DNA from: an uncultured Marinilabiliaceae bacterium
GTDB taxonomy: Bacteria > Bacteroidota > Bacteroidia > Bacteroidales > Marinilabiliaceae
Assembly (NCBI GenBank): GCA_937920475.1
Contig: CALEUX010000031.1
Span: 1-41,271, forward strand
DNA length: 41,271 bases
Direction of reading: 5' to 3'
Part shown: positions 34,588-41,271 of the stretch, piece by piece
How positions within the stretch are numbered: the first letter of the stretch is position 1
Layout of the letters: every line of letters starts with the position of its first letter
The notes under the pieces: generated by a model
What the model was told of the DNA's origin: nothing
Databases searched by the model: none
The model's input: only the letters and a program-made list of their open reading frames with translations
Program-made: the position numbers and the translations under genes

Positions 34588-35953
34588 TTTTTGCTCCCAG
34601 TTTAGTACAATCTTTATCCAGCCTGTCTTTACCCCAGGTTTTTTCTATGATTCGAATGGCATGGTCGGCATGCAGCTTTTTGTGTTTTTCCATCATGCGC
34701 TGAATAAAAACACAACTCGATAACTGCGCTTCACGCTGAACGATATCTTTGGCCAAACTTTGGCAACTTGGCGAACCGCACGCACCACAATCAATGCCAG
34801 GCAAATAGCACATCAACGAACGAACCTGCTGCATTTTTCTCAATGCCAGAGTCATATCCTCGTCGAGTTTCAAAATAGAACGGGGTTCGATGGGCTTTAA
34901 CGGTAATTTACCCATCAAATAATCGCGATAAGGAATCAGATCTTCCGGCGTACCATGAATATCTTTAAATAGTTGAGCTCTTTTTCGCAATCGTTCAACC
35001 GCCAGAAAACGGTTTCCAACCACCAAAACACCTCCGGCACAACTTTCGTCGCAGGCTCTTAACTCAAGAAAATCGACATCTGTAATTTCCTCGTTTTCAA
35101 TTTTTTCAAGAAAATCGATAACGTTATGAATTTCATCGATGGCCAAACAGCGGCCTTTCATGTAAGGAGCTTCGCCATTGGTAAGGCTCCAACCAATGGA
35201 TTTTGGACCAAGATTTGGCAGATTATCGCCCGGCGAACGTGACGTTTTACCTCCGCGGTTTTTAATTCCCTGATAAACCTTATTGTAGAGAAAGTCCATG
35301 TTGATAACACCATTAACCGGCGATTTATCGTCGCCAACAGGACTTTTAACAGAGGCAATTTTTGCGGCACACGGTGTTACGTAGAATATTCCAATATCGT
35401 CATCGGGAATTCCCTTATCCTGCAACATTTTCCGGAAGAAAATAGCAGATGCGTCGATGGGCGGTTTTACATGAATAATCTGGTTTACCAACGATGGAAA
35501 CCGAACCTGAATTAAACGAACCACAGCCGGGCAAAAAGCTGAAATCAAAGGCCGCTCTTCGTGTTTATTGAGTTCATTAATCATGGCCTCATTAATCACA
35601 TCAACCGTATGCTCGGTTTGAAAAACATGGGTAAAACCCAATTCGCGCATAACACTGAATATTTCCGATTCGGAAATATTGGATGGGAACTGACCAATCA
35701 TGACGACAGGCACCAGAGCCACTCTGTATTTGTAATTAAATATTTTATCAAAGTCGTCCTGCTCAATATAAAAAGCATTTACCGGACAGGCTTTCATACA
35801 CTCCCCGCAATCAACGCACCAATCCTTACGAATGGATGCTTTACCACTACGAATACGAATGGCATCGGTAGGGCATACGAACATACAGTGCGTACATCCG
35901 TAGCACAAACTTTCGTCAACCTTTAAAGCATGATAAAACTGCTCCTGAGCCAT
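34574..35953 (-). CDS. H-cluster-like iron-sulfur protein without PAS (second sensory hydrogenase)
   Basis: The 459-aa protein has two N-terminal [4Fe-4S] sites (CYGCTHCMFVC 17-27, CVDCGECMKAC 46-56), an H-cluster-like domain and a C-terminal RnfB-type Fe-S domain (C389, C392, C397, C414; DCGACGSPSC). The H-cluster cysteines equivalent to the four ligands are kept: C141 (SAFCP), C195 (TPCAAK), C301 and C305 (ACDESC). The proton-relay Cys is replaced by Phe140, the MPCxxKxxE glutamate by Ser, and the GGGQP tail is missing. It is thus unlikely to be an efficient catalyst and resembles sensory hydrogenase-like proteins. It is co-transcribed with GHKL, DRTGG and PHP genes. Confidence 0.85.
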   Translation of the reverse strand: MAQEQFYHALKVDESLCYGCTHCMFVCPTDAIRIRSGKASIRKDWCVDCGECMKACPVNAFYIEQDDFDKIFNYKYRVALVPVVMIGQFPSNISESEIFSVMRELGFTHVFQTEHTVDVINEAMINELNKHEERPLISAFCPAVVRLIQVRFPSLVNQIIHVKPPIDASAIFFRKMLQDKGIPDDDIGIFYVTPCAAKIASVKSPVGDDKSPVNGVINMDFLYNKVYQGIKNRGGKTSRSPGDNLPNLGPKSIGWSLTNGEAPYMKGRCLAIDEIHNVIDFLEKIENEEITDVDFLELRACDESCAGGVLVVGNRFLAVERLRKRAQLFKDIHGTPEDLIPYRDYLMGKLPLKPIEPRSILKLDEDMTLALRKMQQVRSLMCYLPGIDCGACGSPSCQSLAKDIVQREAQLSSCVFIQRMMEKHKKLHADHAIRIIEKTWGKDRLDKDCTKLGAKNEGM

Positions 35954-36002
35954 TACTGTTATTAATTAATCTCAATATCAAACAAATAATAATCAACCCC
36001 TA

Positions 36003-36419
36003 TCAGGACGAAATCATGGTTGTCATTTCCAAAACAGTGCCTTTACCCACTTCGCTTTCAATATTTAGCTGGTCGGTATTTTTTTTGATATTTGGCAATC
36101 CCATTCCGGCTCCAAAACCCATTTCCCGCACCGATGCCGATGCTGTTGAAAACCCTTCCTGCATGGCCAAATTAATATCAGGGATTCCGGGGCCTTCGTC
36201 TTCAATTCTGATATAGATACGTTTTTCGTCAATATCAACCATTACCACACCTTTGTGGGCATGTGCAACAACGTTTACTTCACCTTCATATAGTGCCACA
36301 ACAATTCTTTTAATAATTCTGGCGTCAACATTCAGTTGCTTCAGAATCTTTTTCACCTCGCTGCTGGCATGTCCGGCTCTTGAAAAATTTCCTCCTTCCA
36401 GATCGTATTTAAATTGCAT
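36003..36419 (-). CDS. RsbW/SpoIIAB-like anti-sigma-type serine kinase
   Basis: The 138-aa protein is a compact GHKL ATPase of the RsbW/SpoIIAB kind: N-box ALYEGEVNVVAHAH (E45 to N49), G1 EDEGPGIPD (73-81), G2 GFGAGMGLPNIKKN (101-114). In partner-switching systems such proteins phosphorylate a Ser/Thr in an STAS antagonist and bind a sigma factor. Here neither an STAS protein nor a sigma factor is found in the operon, so the target must be different or encoded elsewhere. It lies between a DRTGG gene (28-bp gap) and the second hydrogenase-like gene. Confidence 0.88.
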   Translation of the reverse strand: MQFKYDLEGGNFSRAGHASSEVKKILKQLNVDARIIKRIVVALYEGEVNVVAHAHKGVVMVDIDEKRIYIRIEDEGPGIPDINLAMQEGFSTASASVREMGFGAGMGLPNIKKNTDQLNIESEVGKGTVLEMTTMISS

Positions 36420-36446
36420 GGCTCGTTCTGTTTATTGGTATTAAAC

Positions 36447-36791
36447 TTAATAAACCGGTTGTAACCCGCAATCGTGTAAAACCGAAACTGCCCTGAACAT
36501 TGAGTAAGGCGATTCTAAAATCACAATATTATTTTCTTCAGCAATTTTCTTCATTTCAGGGGTCGCCTTTTTATCCCGAACAAATACAACACAAAATATA
36601 TCAGCCATTTCGGCTGTCCGTATCACCTGAAGGTTTGCCAAACCTGTAACCAGCATCAAATTTTCAGTGTCGAGAGTCAATACATCACTCATTAAATCGC
36701 TGGCAAAAGCGTATCGAACTTCGGTGTTTAACTTATCGCTGCCACAAACCACCCTGGCATTTAAAACATCAACAATTTCACTTATCTTCAT
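36447..36791 (-). CDS. DRTGG-domain protein 1
   Basis: The 114-aa protein is a stand-alone DRTGG domain: MKISEIVDVLNARVVCG, YAFASDLMSDVLTLDTENLMLVTGLANLQVIRTAEMADIFCVVFVRDKKATPEM, ending ESPYSMFRAVSVLHDCGL. It is similar across its length to the 111-aa protein at 34252-34587. Placed directly before the RsbW-like kinase gene, it is a candidate partner or substrate of that kinase (inference). Confidence 0.8.
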   Translation of the reverse strand: MKISEIVDVLNARVVCGSDKLNTEVRYAFASDLMSDVLTLDTENLMLVTGLANLQVIRTAEMADIFCVVFVRDKKATPEMKKIAEENNIVILESPYSMFRAVSVLHDCGLQPVY

Positions 36792-36950
36792 AGATCAAGT
36801 TTTGTCTAATTTTAGTATAAAACCAGCAACCAATAATTCCTTTTTTTCAGGGCGGTAATATAAGTGAAACTACAATCCTAAAAAACCTTAAAAAATGATT
36901 TTAATCTGCTTATTAGCAATACATAATCAATCTAAATAAATTGTAATTGA

Positions 36951-38144
36951 TTAGATGTACTCCACTGTTACTTCTTTTAAAAATTTTTCTTCTAAAAGTT
37001 TTATAATCCGCTTTATAACCGACCGCCTTATTTCAAGTTCCACGGGTAAATTGGGATCCTGGTGGGCTATGTTGATGCGGGTACCATTAATCACGTGAAT
37101 TTTATCGCTCTCTAAAAAGAATCGCACAATCTGATCGGCAGGCCCCTGTCCGAGTTTGGTGTTTTTTTGTAAGTTATCTAATATTTTAACCACCTTTCCA
37201 AGGGTTAGAATACCTTCGGTAACCAGATTGATACCTTCAACATAAGAGGCTGGCGGTAACTCCGGGTCGGTTTGTTCCATTCCGGCATCGAATTTCAGGG
37301 CTAATTCACGAGCCACAATTTCGGCAGTGCTTCCACCGGCTATAATTTTTTTTCCTGAAAAACGTTGAACCTTTAGTGCAAAGTCCAAATCCTTACGTTC
37401 ATCAAACGGCGGCCCCGAAACTAATAATAGTTTACGGGGTTCCCTGAAATAAATCACCCCACAGGATGTGTCGTCCTTAGGTTTGTTTTCGTCATGCAGG
37501 TTGGCCATACCCACCACTTTGCGGGCCAATTTTGCTGATGCTGTAAAGGGATTATTTTTCACCGTTTTAACAACAAACTCCAACATGGATGAGTAGCCCC
37601 ATCCAAAAGGAAAAGCTAGAGATCCCATGCCCGACTGAATAACGCCGTCGGTGCAAAAAATAATGCGATCTTCCTTCTCGGCCCTAAAGCTGCAAGTTTT
37701 AATTCGCTTGCCCAGGTGTTTCTCCGATTCCATTTTTATGGTTTCCCAACCCGGATCAAATATTTCCTCTCCTCTTAATACAATGCATGGCGGGTTGTCG
37801 AATTCCACAATGGTGGTATAACCATCATCCTCAATATCGACAATGGTAAAAGTGCAATAACTGATTTTTCTGACTGAACAAACCGGAAGGGTATCCATAA
37901 TTATTTCGGCAGTTTTAAGCACCTCACGATGTTCAAGGGTAAAGTTAACCGCCATGGATGCAGTAAGCGAAGCCAAAACATTGGCTTTTATGCCGGAACC
38001 CATTCCATCGGATAAAACCACAATGGTACGCCCCTCCTCTTTAACACGCCGGGTAAGGAATACATCGCCACAGATTGACTCTCCTACATGCTCAGACTGT
38101 TGGCCGTAGATGTCAAGAAATATATTATTTTCGGGAAGCTTCAC
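36951..38144 (-). CDS. SpoIIE/PP2C-type serine phosphatase
   Basis: The 397-aa protein, starting at a GTG, has an N-terminal SpoIIE-type PP2C phosphatase domain (about 5-235) with metal-binding aspartates in ICGDVF (D27), VLSDGMGSGIKAN (D46), IFCTDGVIQSG and KDDTSCGVI. A C-terminal region of about 150 residues (SGPPFDERKDLDFALKVQRFSGKKIIAGGSTAEIVARELAL and beyond) is of unknown function and typical of the hydrogenase-linked phosphatases. It should reverse phosphorylation by the GHKL kinases. No ATG is usable upstream because it is followed by a stop. A 159-bp gap precedes the next gene. Confidence 0.87.
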   Translation of the reverse strand: MKLPENNIFLDIYGQQSEHVGESICGDVFLTRRVKEEGRTIVVLSDGMGSGIKANVLASLTASMAVNFTLEHREVLKTAEIIMDTLPVCSVRKISYCTFTIVDIEDDGYTTIVEFDNPPCIVLRGEEIFDPGWETIKMESEKHLGKRIKTCSFRAEKEDRIIFCTDGVIQSGMGSLAFPFGWGYSSMLEFVVKTVKNNPFTASAKLARKVVGMANLHDENKPKDDTSCGVIYFREPRKLLLVSGPPFDERKDLDFALKVQRFSGKKIIAGGSTAEIVARELALKFDAGMEQTDPELPPASYVEGINLVTEGILTLGKVVKILDNLQKNTKLGQGPADQIVRFFLESDKIHVINGTRINIAHQDPNLPVELEIRRSVIKRIIKLLEEKFLKEVTVEYI

Positions 38145-38180
38145 AATTTTCCAATTTGTTGTTTAATCCATTGCGTATAC

Positions 38181-40049
38181 TCAATCGACATCTTCAGCAC
38201 CAGCATCGTTTTCAGAGCCCAATTTTTGTGCATCGATAATAGATTTCAACGTTTTTTCGGTCTTCGAAGCACTTTCACCCAAAAGAAATGCTATTTGTTG
38301 CACCGTTTCCAGATTTTCGCGAATTACCGCCCGTGCCCGGTTAATAACTTCTTCTTTTCTAACATCAGGAGCTGTTAAATCGCGGATAATACCACCCACC
38401 ACTTTTTGTTTTTTAATGGTAAAAACAGATATGTTGAGAATGGAATTTCCAAATGGCGTATCACGGTTGAGCAAATCCTGTCCCGATTGCAAAACAGAGC
38501 TAAACAGCCGATAAAAAGGCACCAACGACACCAACTCTGCACCTTTTAAGCCGGGAATCATCTCATCAATCATACGGGCATCTTCGCCAAGCATGTTAAT
38601 AAATGCCCTGTTCGATTCAATAACTTTCAAATTCTCGTCAACAATTACAACGCCTGCGCTGATTTTATCCAACATAGCGGTTGTGGTTTCGGCGGCTTCA
38701 CGGGCTGCCAACTCGCCCATACGGGCTTTTTCCTCGCTGTCTTTAAGTGCTTCCTTAGTCTTTTTCAGCTTTTCGTTGGCAGCATTAACCTTGCTGATGT
38801 ATGTATGCAGTTTATGAATGGTATAAGTGTAGCACATTTCGTAATTGGTAAGCCCCTGACAGTAGGCCACGGCAAAATCGCGACACGATGGATAGCCGCA
38901 AGCGCCACAACCCAGCTGGTCTTCGGTTTTACTTTTGCCCATTTCATGCAGTACACGTTGAATTTCCGATTCGGGAGGGTAAGGCAGACGCTTGTCCTGA
39001 GGTTTGAATTTCCGGCTTAAATCCATATCACGAAACATATCAATCTGCTCCTGCCAGGTAACCAAATCGATGCCTTTCATCCGTTTGTTTACATATTTGA
39101 TAACTTCGGAACGCCGCATGTATTTTTTGCCTCCGGGCGAAGTGCCAGGCCCCATGATACATCCTTCGCAATAAAATAAATCAAGATGCTGCTTTAATCC
39201 GATTTCGGTTTTAAACTCAGATATGGATTGAAGAAAATTATTGCGGCCCTCGGTAATGATTATATTACCCGATAATAACTCCTGATTGATATCAACTGCC
39301 TGCAAAAAACCTCTGCTTACTGGAAACAAACCGCCTTTGCGCCCAACTGGCGGGTCGAAATCGCTATACTCAACTGAATTTTCGGTAATGCCTTTCTCGT
39401 TGAACATTTCGCGCAACTCAATAAAGGTTAGCACGCCATCAATCTTATCGGCTCCTTTAAAATAACGAACATCGTCCTTTGCTGCCACGCAGGAAGTGAT
39501 GTAAACTACTTTTGTATCCTCACCATAAAAATGCCTTACAACTTTGGCCATTGCAATGTATGATGGCACTATCGGAGCTAGATTATCAACCAGTTCGGGA
39601 TGGTATTTTTCAATATGAGCATGAACAGGTGGGCAGTTGGTAGAAATATAATATTTACCATGAAAATCGTTAAGCAAATCCCGATACCTAAAAGCCACCA
39701 AATCAACTCCAAAAGCAGTATCTAAAACCAATGAGAAGCCAACAGCCCTTATCATGGCCACAAATTTCCGGTAATCGGTTATATCCACAAATTCACCTGA
39801 AATACTTGGATCGCAAATGGCAGCAACCTGACCCTCCGAAGCAAACAATTCACGCACCCGCTCTTTCTCGTCGCGAAACGAAATGGCATTTTGAGCGCAA
39901 ACAGTAACGCAATGGCCACAACCAATACATCTTGACGGAATTACCTGTGCGTGTTTATCTGATATTTTAATGGCTTTGGCAGGACAAACCCTGATACAGG
40001 TAAAACTCAGGTTACATTTATTGGGATCTACAACAACCAACTGACTCAT
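38181..40049 (-). CDS. HydS-type PAS-containing sensory [FeFe]-hydrogenase-like protein
   Basis: The 622-aa protein has, in order, two [4Fe-4S] sites (CNLSFTCIRVC 12-22, CIGCGHCVTVC 41-51), an H-cluster-like domain (about 75-340), an RnfB-type Fe-S domain (C381, C384, C389; CGACGYPSC), a coiled coil (about 415-455), a PAS domain (about 460-560) and a conserved helical tail (NRARAVIRENLETVQQIAFLL). H-cluster cysteines are C139 (STNCPP), C187 (TSCVAAK), C294 and C297 (CEGC); the relay Cys is replaced by Asn138. This is the HydS (group C-like) architecture, proposed to sense H2 or redox state and signal through PAS. It is the second gene of the operon. Confidence 0.9.
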   Translation of the reverse strand: MSQLVVVDPNKCNLSFTCIRVCPAKAIKISDKHAQVIPSRCIGCGHCVTVCAQNAISFRDEKERVRELFASEGQVAAICDPSISGEFVDITDYRKFVAMIRAVGFSLVLDTAFGVDLVAFRYRDLLNDFHGKYYISTNCPPVHAHIEKYHPELVDNLAPIVPSYIAMAKVVRHFYGEDTKVVYITSCVAAKDDVRYFKGADKIDGVLTFIELREMFNEKGITENSVEYSDFDPPVGRKGGLFPVSRGFLQAVDINQELLSGNIIITEGRNNFLQSISEFKTEIGLKQHLDLFYCEGCIMGPGTSPGGKKYMRRSEVIKYVNKRMKGIDLVTWQEQIDMFRDMDLSRKFKPQDKRLPYPPESEIQRVLHEMGKSKTEDQLGCGACGYPSCRDFAVAYCQGLTNYEMCYTYTIHKLHTYISKVNAANEKLKKTKEALKDSEEKARMGELAAREAAETTTAMLDKISAGVVIVDENLKVIESNRAFINMLGEDARMIDEMIPGLKGAELVSLVPFYRLFSSVLQSGQDLLNRDTPFGNSILNISVFTIKKQKVVGGIIRDLTAPDVRKEEVINRARAVIRENLETVQQIAFLLGESASKTEKTLKSIIDAQKLGSENDAGAEDVD

Positions 40050-40078
40050 ATATTGCGTATTTTATATCTTTGAGGTAG

Positions 40079-40342
40079 TTATGAAATGTTCTCCTGTTTG
40101 TTGAAATACTCATTCAATATTTCAAAAACATTTTCGTTGTTCACTAATTTATAAACTTTTTCATCAATTTTAAGTACCGGTCCTTCGGCGCACAACCCTG
40201 TACAGAGTTCTCCGCTGAAAAAGACATTATGTTCAAGATTATGATCTTTTAGATAGCCTTTTACAATATCAAGAATCTCTTTGTTTCCTCTTGAAAAACA
40301 AGAACTTCCAAGGCAAATTGTAATTTTATGTTCGTAATTCAT
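40079..40342 (-). CDS. Small thioredoxin-like [2Fe-2S] ferredoxin
   Basis: The 87-aa protein is a stand-alone thioredoxin-like ferredoxin of the NuoE C-terminal type, with C10 and C15 (CLGSSCFSRG) and C47 and C51 (CTGLCAEGP) as [2Fe-2S] ligands. It lacks the N-terminal helical part found in NuoE and HydC. It is the first gene of the operon, 29 bp before hydS, and is likely the electron donor or acceptor of the sensory hydrogenase rather than of the catalytic complex (inference from position). Confidence 0.87.
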   Translation of the reverse strand: MNYEHKITICLGSSCFSRGNKEILDIVKGYLKDHNLEHNVFFSGELCTGLCAEGPVLKIDEKVYKLVNNENVFEILNEYFNKQENIS

Positions 40343-40364
40343 TTTTTCATCTGATGTTATGTAT

Positions 40365-40372
40365 TAAAGATA
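40365..40372 (-). promoter_or_regulatory. Putative -7 element of the hydrogenase operon
   Basis: On the minus strand TATCTTTA, one mismatch from TAnnTTTG, lies about 22 bases before the first gene of the operon. A -33 element is not clear. No other credible promoter was found inside the operon. Confidence 0.35.
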
Positions 40373-40473
40373 ATAATTTCCAACGACTCAGACTATGAAT
40401 TTCCTCATTTAACTGTAATTCCATCCATTTATGGCACTTTTAATTCAATATCGTTTATGTATTACCAGAATTT

Positions 40474-40481
40474 TATCTTTG
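40474..40481 (+). promoter_or_regulatory. -7 element of the universal-stress-like gene
   Basis: TATCTTTG is an exact TAnnTTTG match ending six bases before the ATG at 40487. Transcription would begin at or next to that ATG, so the mRNA may be leaderless or nearly so. Confidence 0.5.
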
Positions 40482-40486
40482 TAGTT

Positions 40487-41271
40487 ATGCGGCCCGAAAA
40501 AATAACCATATTAATTCCTTGTTGTAATAACGAAAATCTGGATTCGGTTTTTGGTTATGCTACACCATTGGCCAGAGCCTTTAAAGCAACCGTTACCTTC
40601 TTGTTTTTTGGCGATAACGATTCATTTCAGAGTTTTAAGGGAAGTACTACGCTTTATCAAAAGCCCGATTTAGCTGACAATTTTATTAAATATATTCACC
40701 AAACTTCTGCCTATGCCATCACCCCGATTATTGAAATGAACAGCGATAATGAAGAAGTGATGATGGTGATTTTTCCTCAATTACCAACCGGGAAAATAAA
40801 CTATCTGAATGAAATGAACTTTCTGTTTCGGGCCCGTCAATTAAGACTTCCGTACATGGTGTTGCCCCAAGTAACAAAAGCAGACTGGAAACCCCAACAT
40901 ATTTATATCCCAGTTGGATACGACCGTACCGATAAAGAAACTGCCATTTGGGCTTCCTATTTTGCCAGATTTAACAAAAGCTCTCTCGCAATTTTATATG
41001 CCAACGAAAAAGAAACCTGGGCTGTTAATAATACCAGATTGAACGTTATGTTTATAAAAAAAATGTTTGATGAACTGGGTTTACCTTATTCCATTCAAAC
41101 GTCGCTTTGCAATTCGCAGCACATTCATACCAATGCTATAAAACAAGCCAATGCAAAAGGGAATGCTATGGTTATAATTTCAACTACAAAAAGTTACAGC
41201 ATTGAGCATTATTTTACCGGTCCGGTTGAGCTAAAAGCAATAAAAAAGAGGCTGTCTCATAAGTTTTTTTA
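40487..41271 (+). CDS. Tandem universal-stress-protein-like protein, 3' end disrupted or beyond the window
   Basis: The frame opens at ATG 40487 (or 40457, adding ten residues) and stays open to the window edge. Two USP-like alpha/beta repeats are seen: EKITILIPCCNNENLDSVFGYATPLARAF (about 4-32) and PQHIYIPVGYDRTDKETAIWASYFARFNKSSLAILYANEKE (about 138-178), with a closing IEHYFTGPVEL near residue 246. The nucleotide-binding GxxGxxG motif is not obvious. From about codon 252 the frame passes into the sequence GAGGCTGTCTCATAAGT, the inverted-repeat end also seen at 11401, giving KKRLSHKFF instead of the usual last strand. The gene thus seems cut by a mobile element. It is divergent from the hydrogenase operon. 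Confidence 0.65.
   Translation, partial: MRPEKITILIPCCNNENLDSVFGYATPLARAFKATVTFLFFGDNDSFQSFKGSTTLYQKPDLADNFIKYIHQTSAYAITPIIEMNSDNEEVMMVIFPQLPTGKINYLNEMNFLFRARQLRLPYMVLPQVTKADWKPQHIYIPVGYDRTDKETAIWASYFARFNKSSLAILYANEKETWAVNNTRLNVMFIKKMFDELGLPYSIQTSLCNSQHIHTNAIKQANAKGNAMVIISTTKSYSIEHYFTGPVELKAIKKRLSHKFF
41250..41271. mobile_element. Partial end of the same inverted-repeat family as at 11401
   Basis: AGAGGCTGTCTCATAAGT, followed by a T-run, matches the ends of the 109-bp element at 11401-11509 (consensus GAGGCTGTCTCAAAAGT) with one substitution in the shared part. The rest of the element, either a full insertion sequence or a short non-coding copy, lies outside the window. Confidence 0.6.

Overview
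The window looks like a chromosomal segment from an anaerobic or facultatively anaerobic member of the Bacteroidota, most likely the Bacteroidales/Marinilabiliales side. The reasons are an AT-rich genome, promoter-like TAnnTTTG (-7) elements with weak Shine-Dalgarno sequences, a classical menaquinone pathway, a YfiR/TonB-receptor pair, Bacteroidota-style lipoproteins and outer-membrane barrels, and an [FeFe]-hydrogenase operon. The taxonomic call is inferred from gene content; no rRNA or tRNA gene was seen.

Left part (1-8.2 kb): phytoene synthase (crtB), a LexA-like XRE/S24 regulator, a small DUF1508/YegP protein, an AbgT-type transporter, and three same-strand menaquinone genes menF, menD and menB. 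Drifting 7-bp tandem repeats sit in the crtB/XRE, menF/menD and menD/menB gaps, and a fourth short array lies near 19.25 kb.

Middle part (8.2-28 kb): a YfiR-family protein with a TonB-dependent receptor; a ~109-bp hairpin-rich element with terminal inverted repeats that also acts as a terminator; a lipoprotein; a GNAT-nitrilase fusion; trkH; an RsmF-like rRNA m5C methyltransferase; an NdpA-type nucleoid-associated protein; a small unknown protein; a cytoplasmic GH13 glycosidase; a barrel protein plus LVIVD lipoprotein pair; a 992-aa outer-membrane protein combining an HEXXH metallopeptidase-like domain, a TolB-like propeller and a predicted barrel; and a membrane-anchored metallophosphoesterase with an internal twin-arginine motif. 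A 134-bp MITE-like element with perfect 18-bp inverted repeats and a perfect 10-bp target duplication lies at 28042-28175.

Right part (28.2-40.4 kb): a 13-gene minus-strand operon, the most interesting part. Its promoter-distal half encodes a trimeric electron-bifurcating-type [FeFe]-hydrogenase (HydA, HydB, HydC) plus an HndB-like ferredoxin. Its promoter-proximal half encodes what looks like a complete signalling apparatus: a PAS-containing HydS-type sensory hydrogenase, a second H-cluster-like protein without PAS, a SpoIIE/PP2C phosphatase, two GHKL (RsbW-like) ATPase/kinases, two DRTGG proteins, a PHP-domain protein and a small thioredoxin-like [2Fe-2S] protein. No STAS antagonist, sigma factor or HydE/F/G maturase is present. 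Similar gene sets accompany [FeFe]-hydrogenases in Firmicutes and Thermotogae; as far as I know the signalling logic is unresolved.

The window ends in a divergent tandem universal-stress-protein-like gene. Its 3' end runs into the same GAGGCTGTCTCA-type inverted-repeat terminus seen at 11.4 kb, suggesting truncation by a mobile element.
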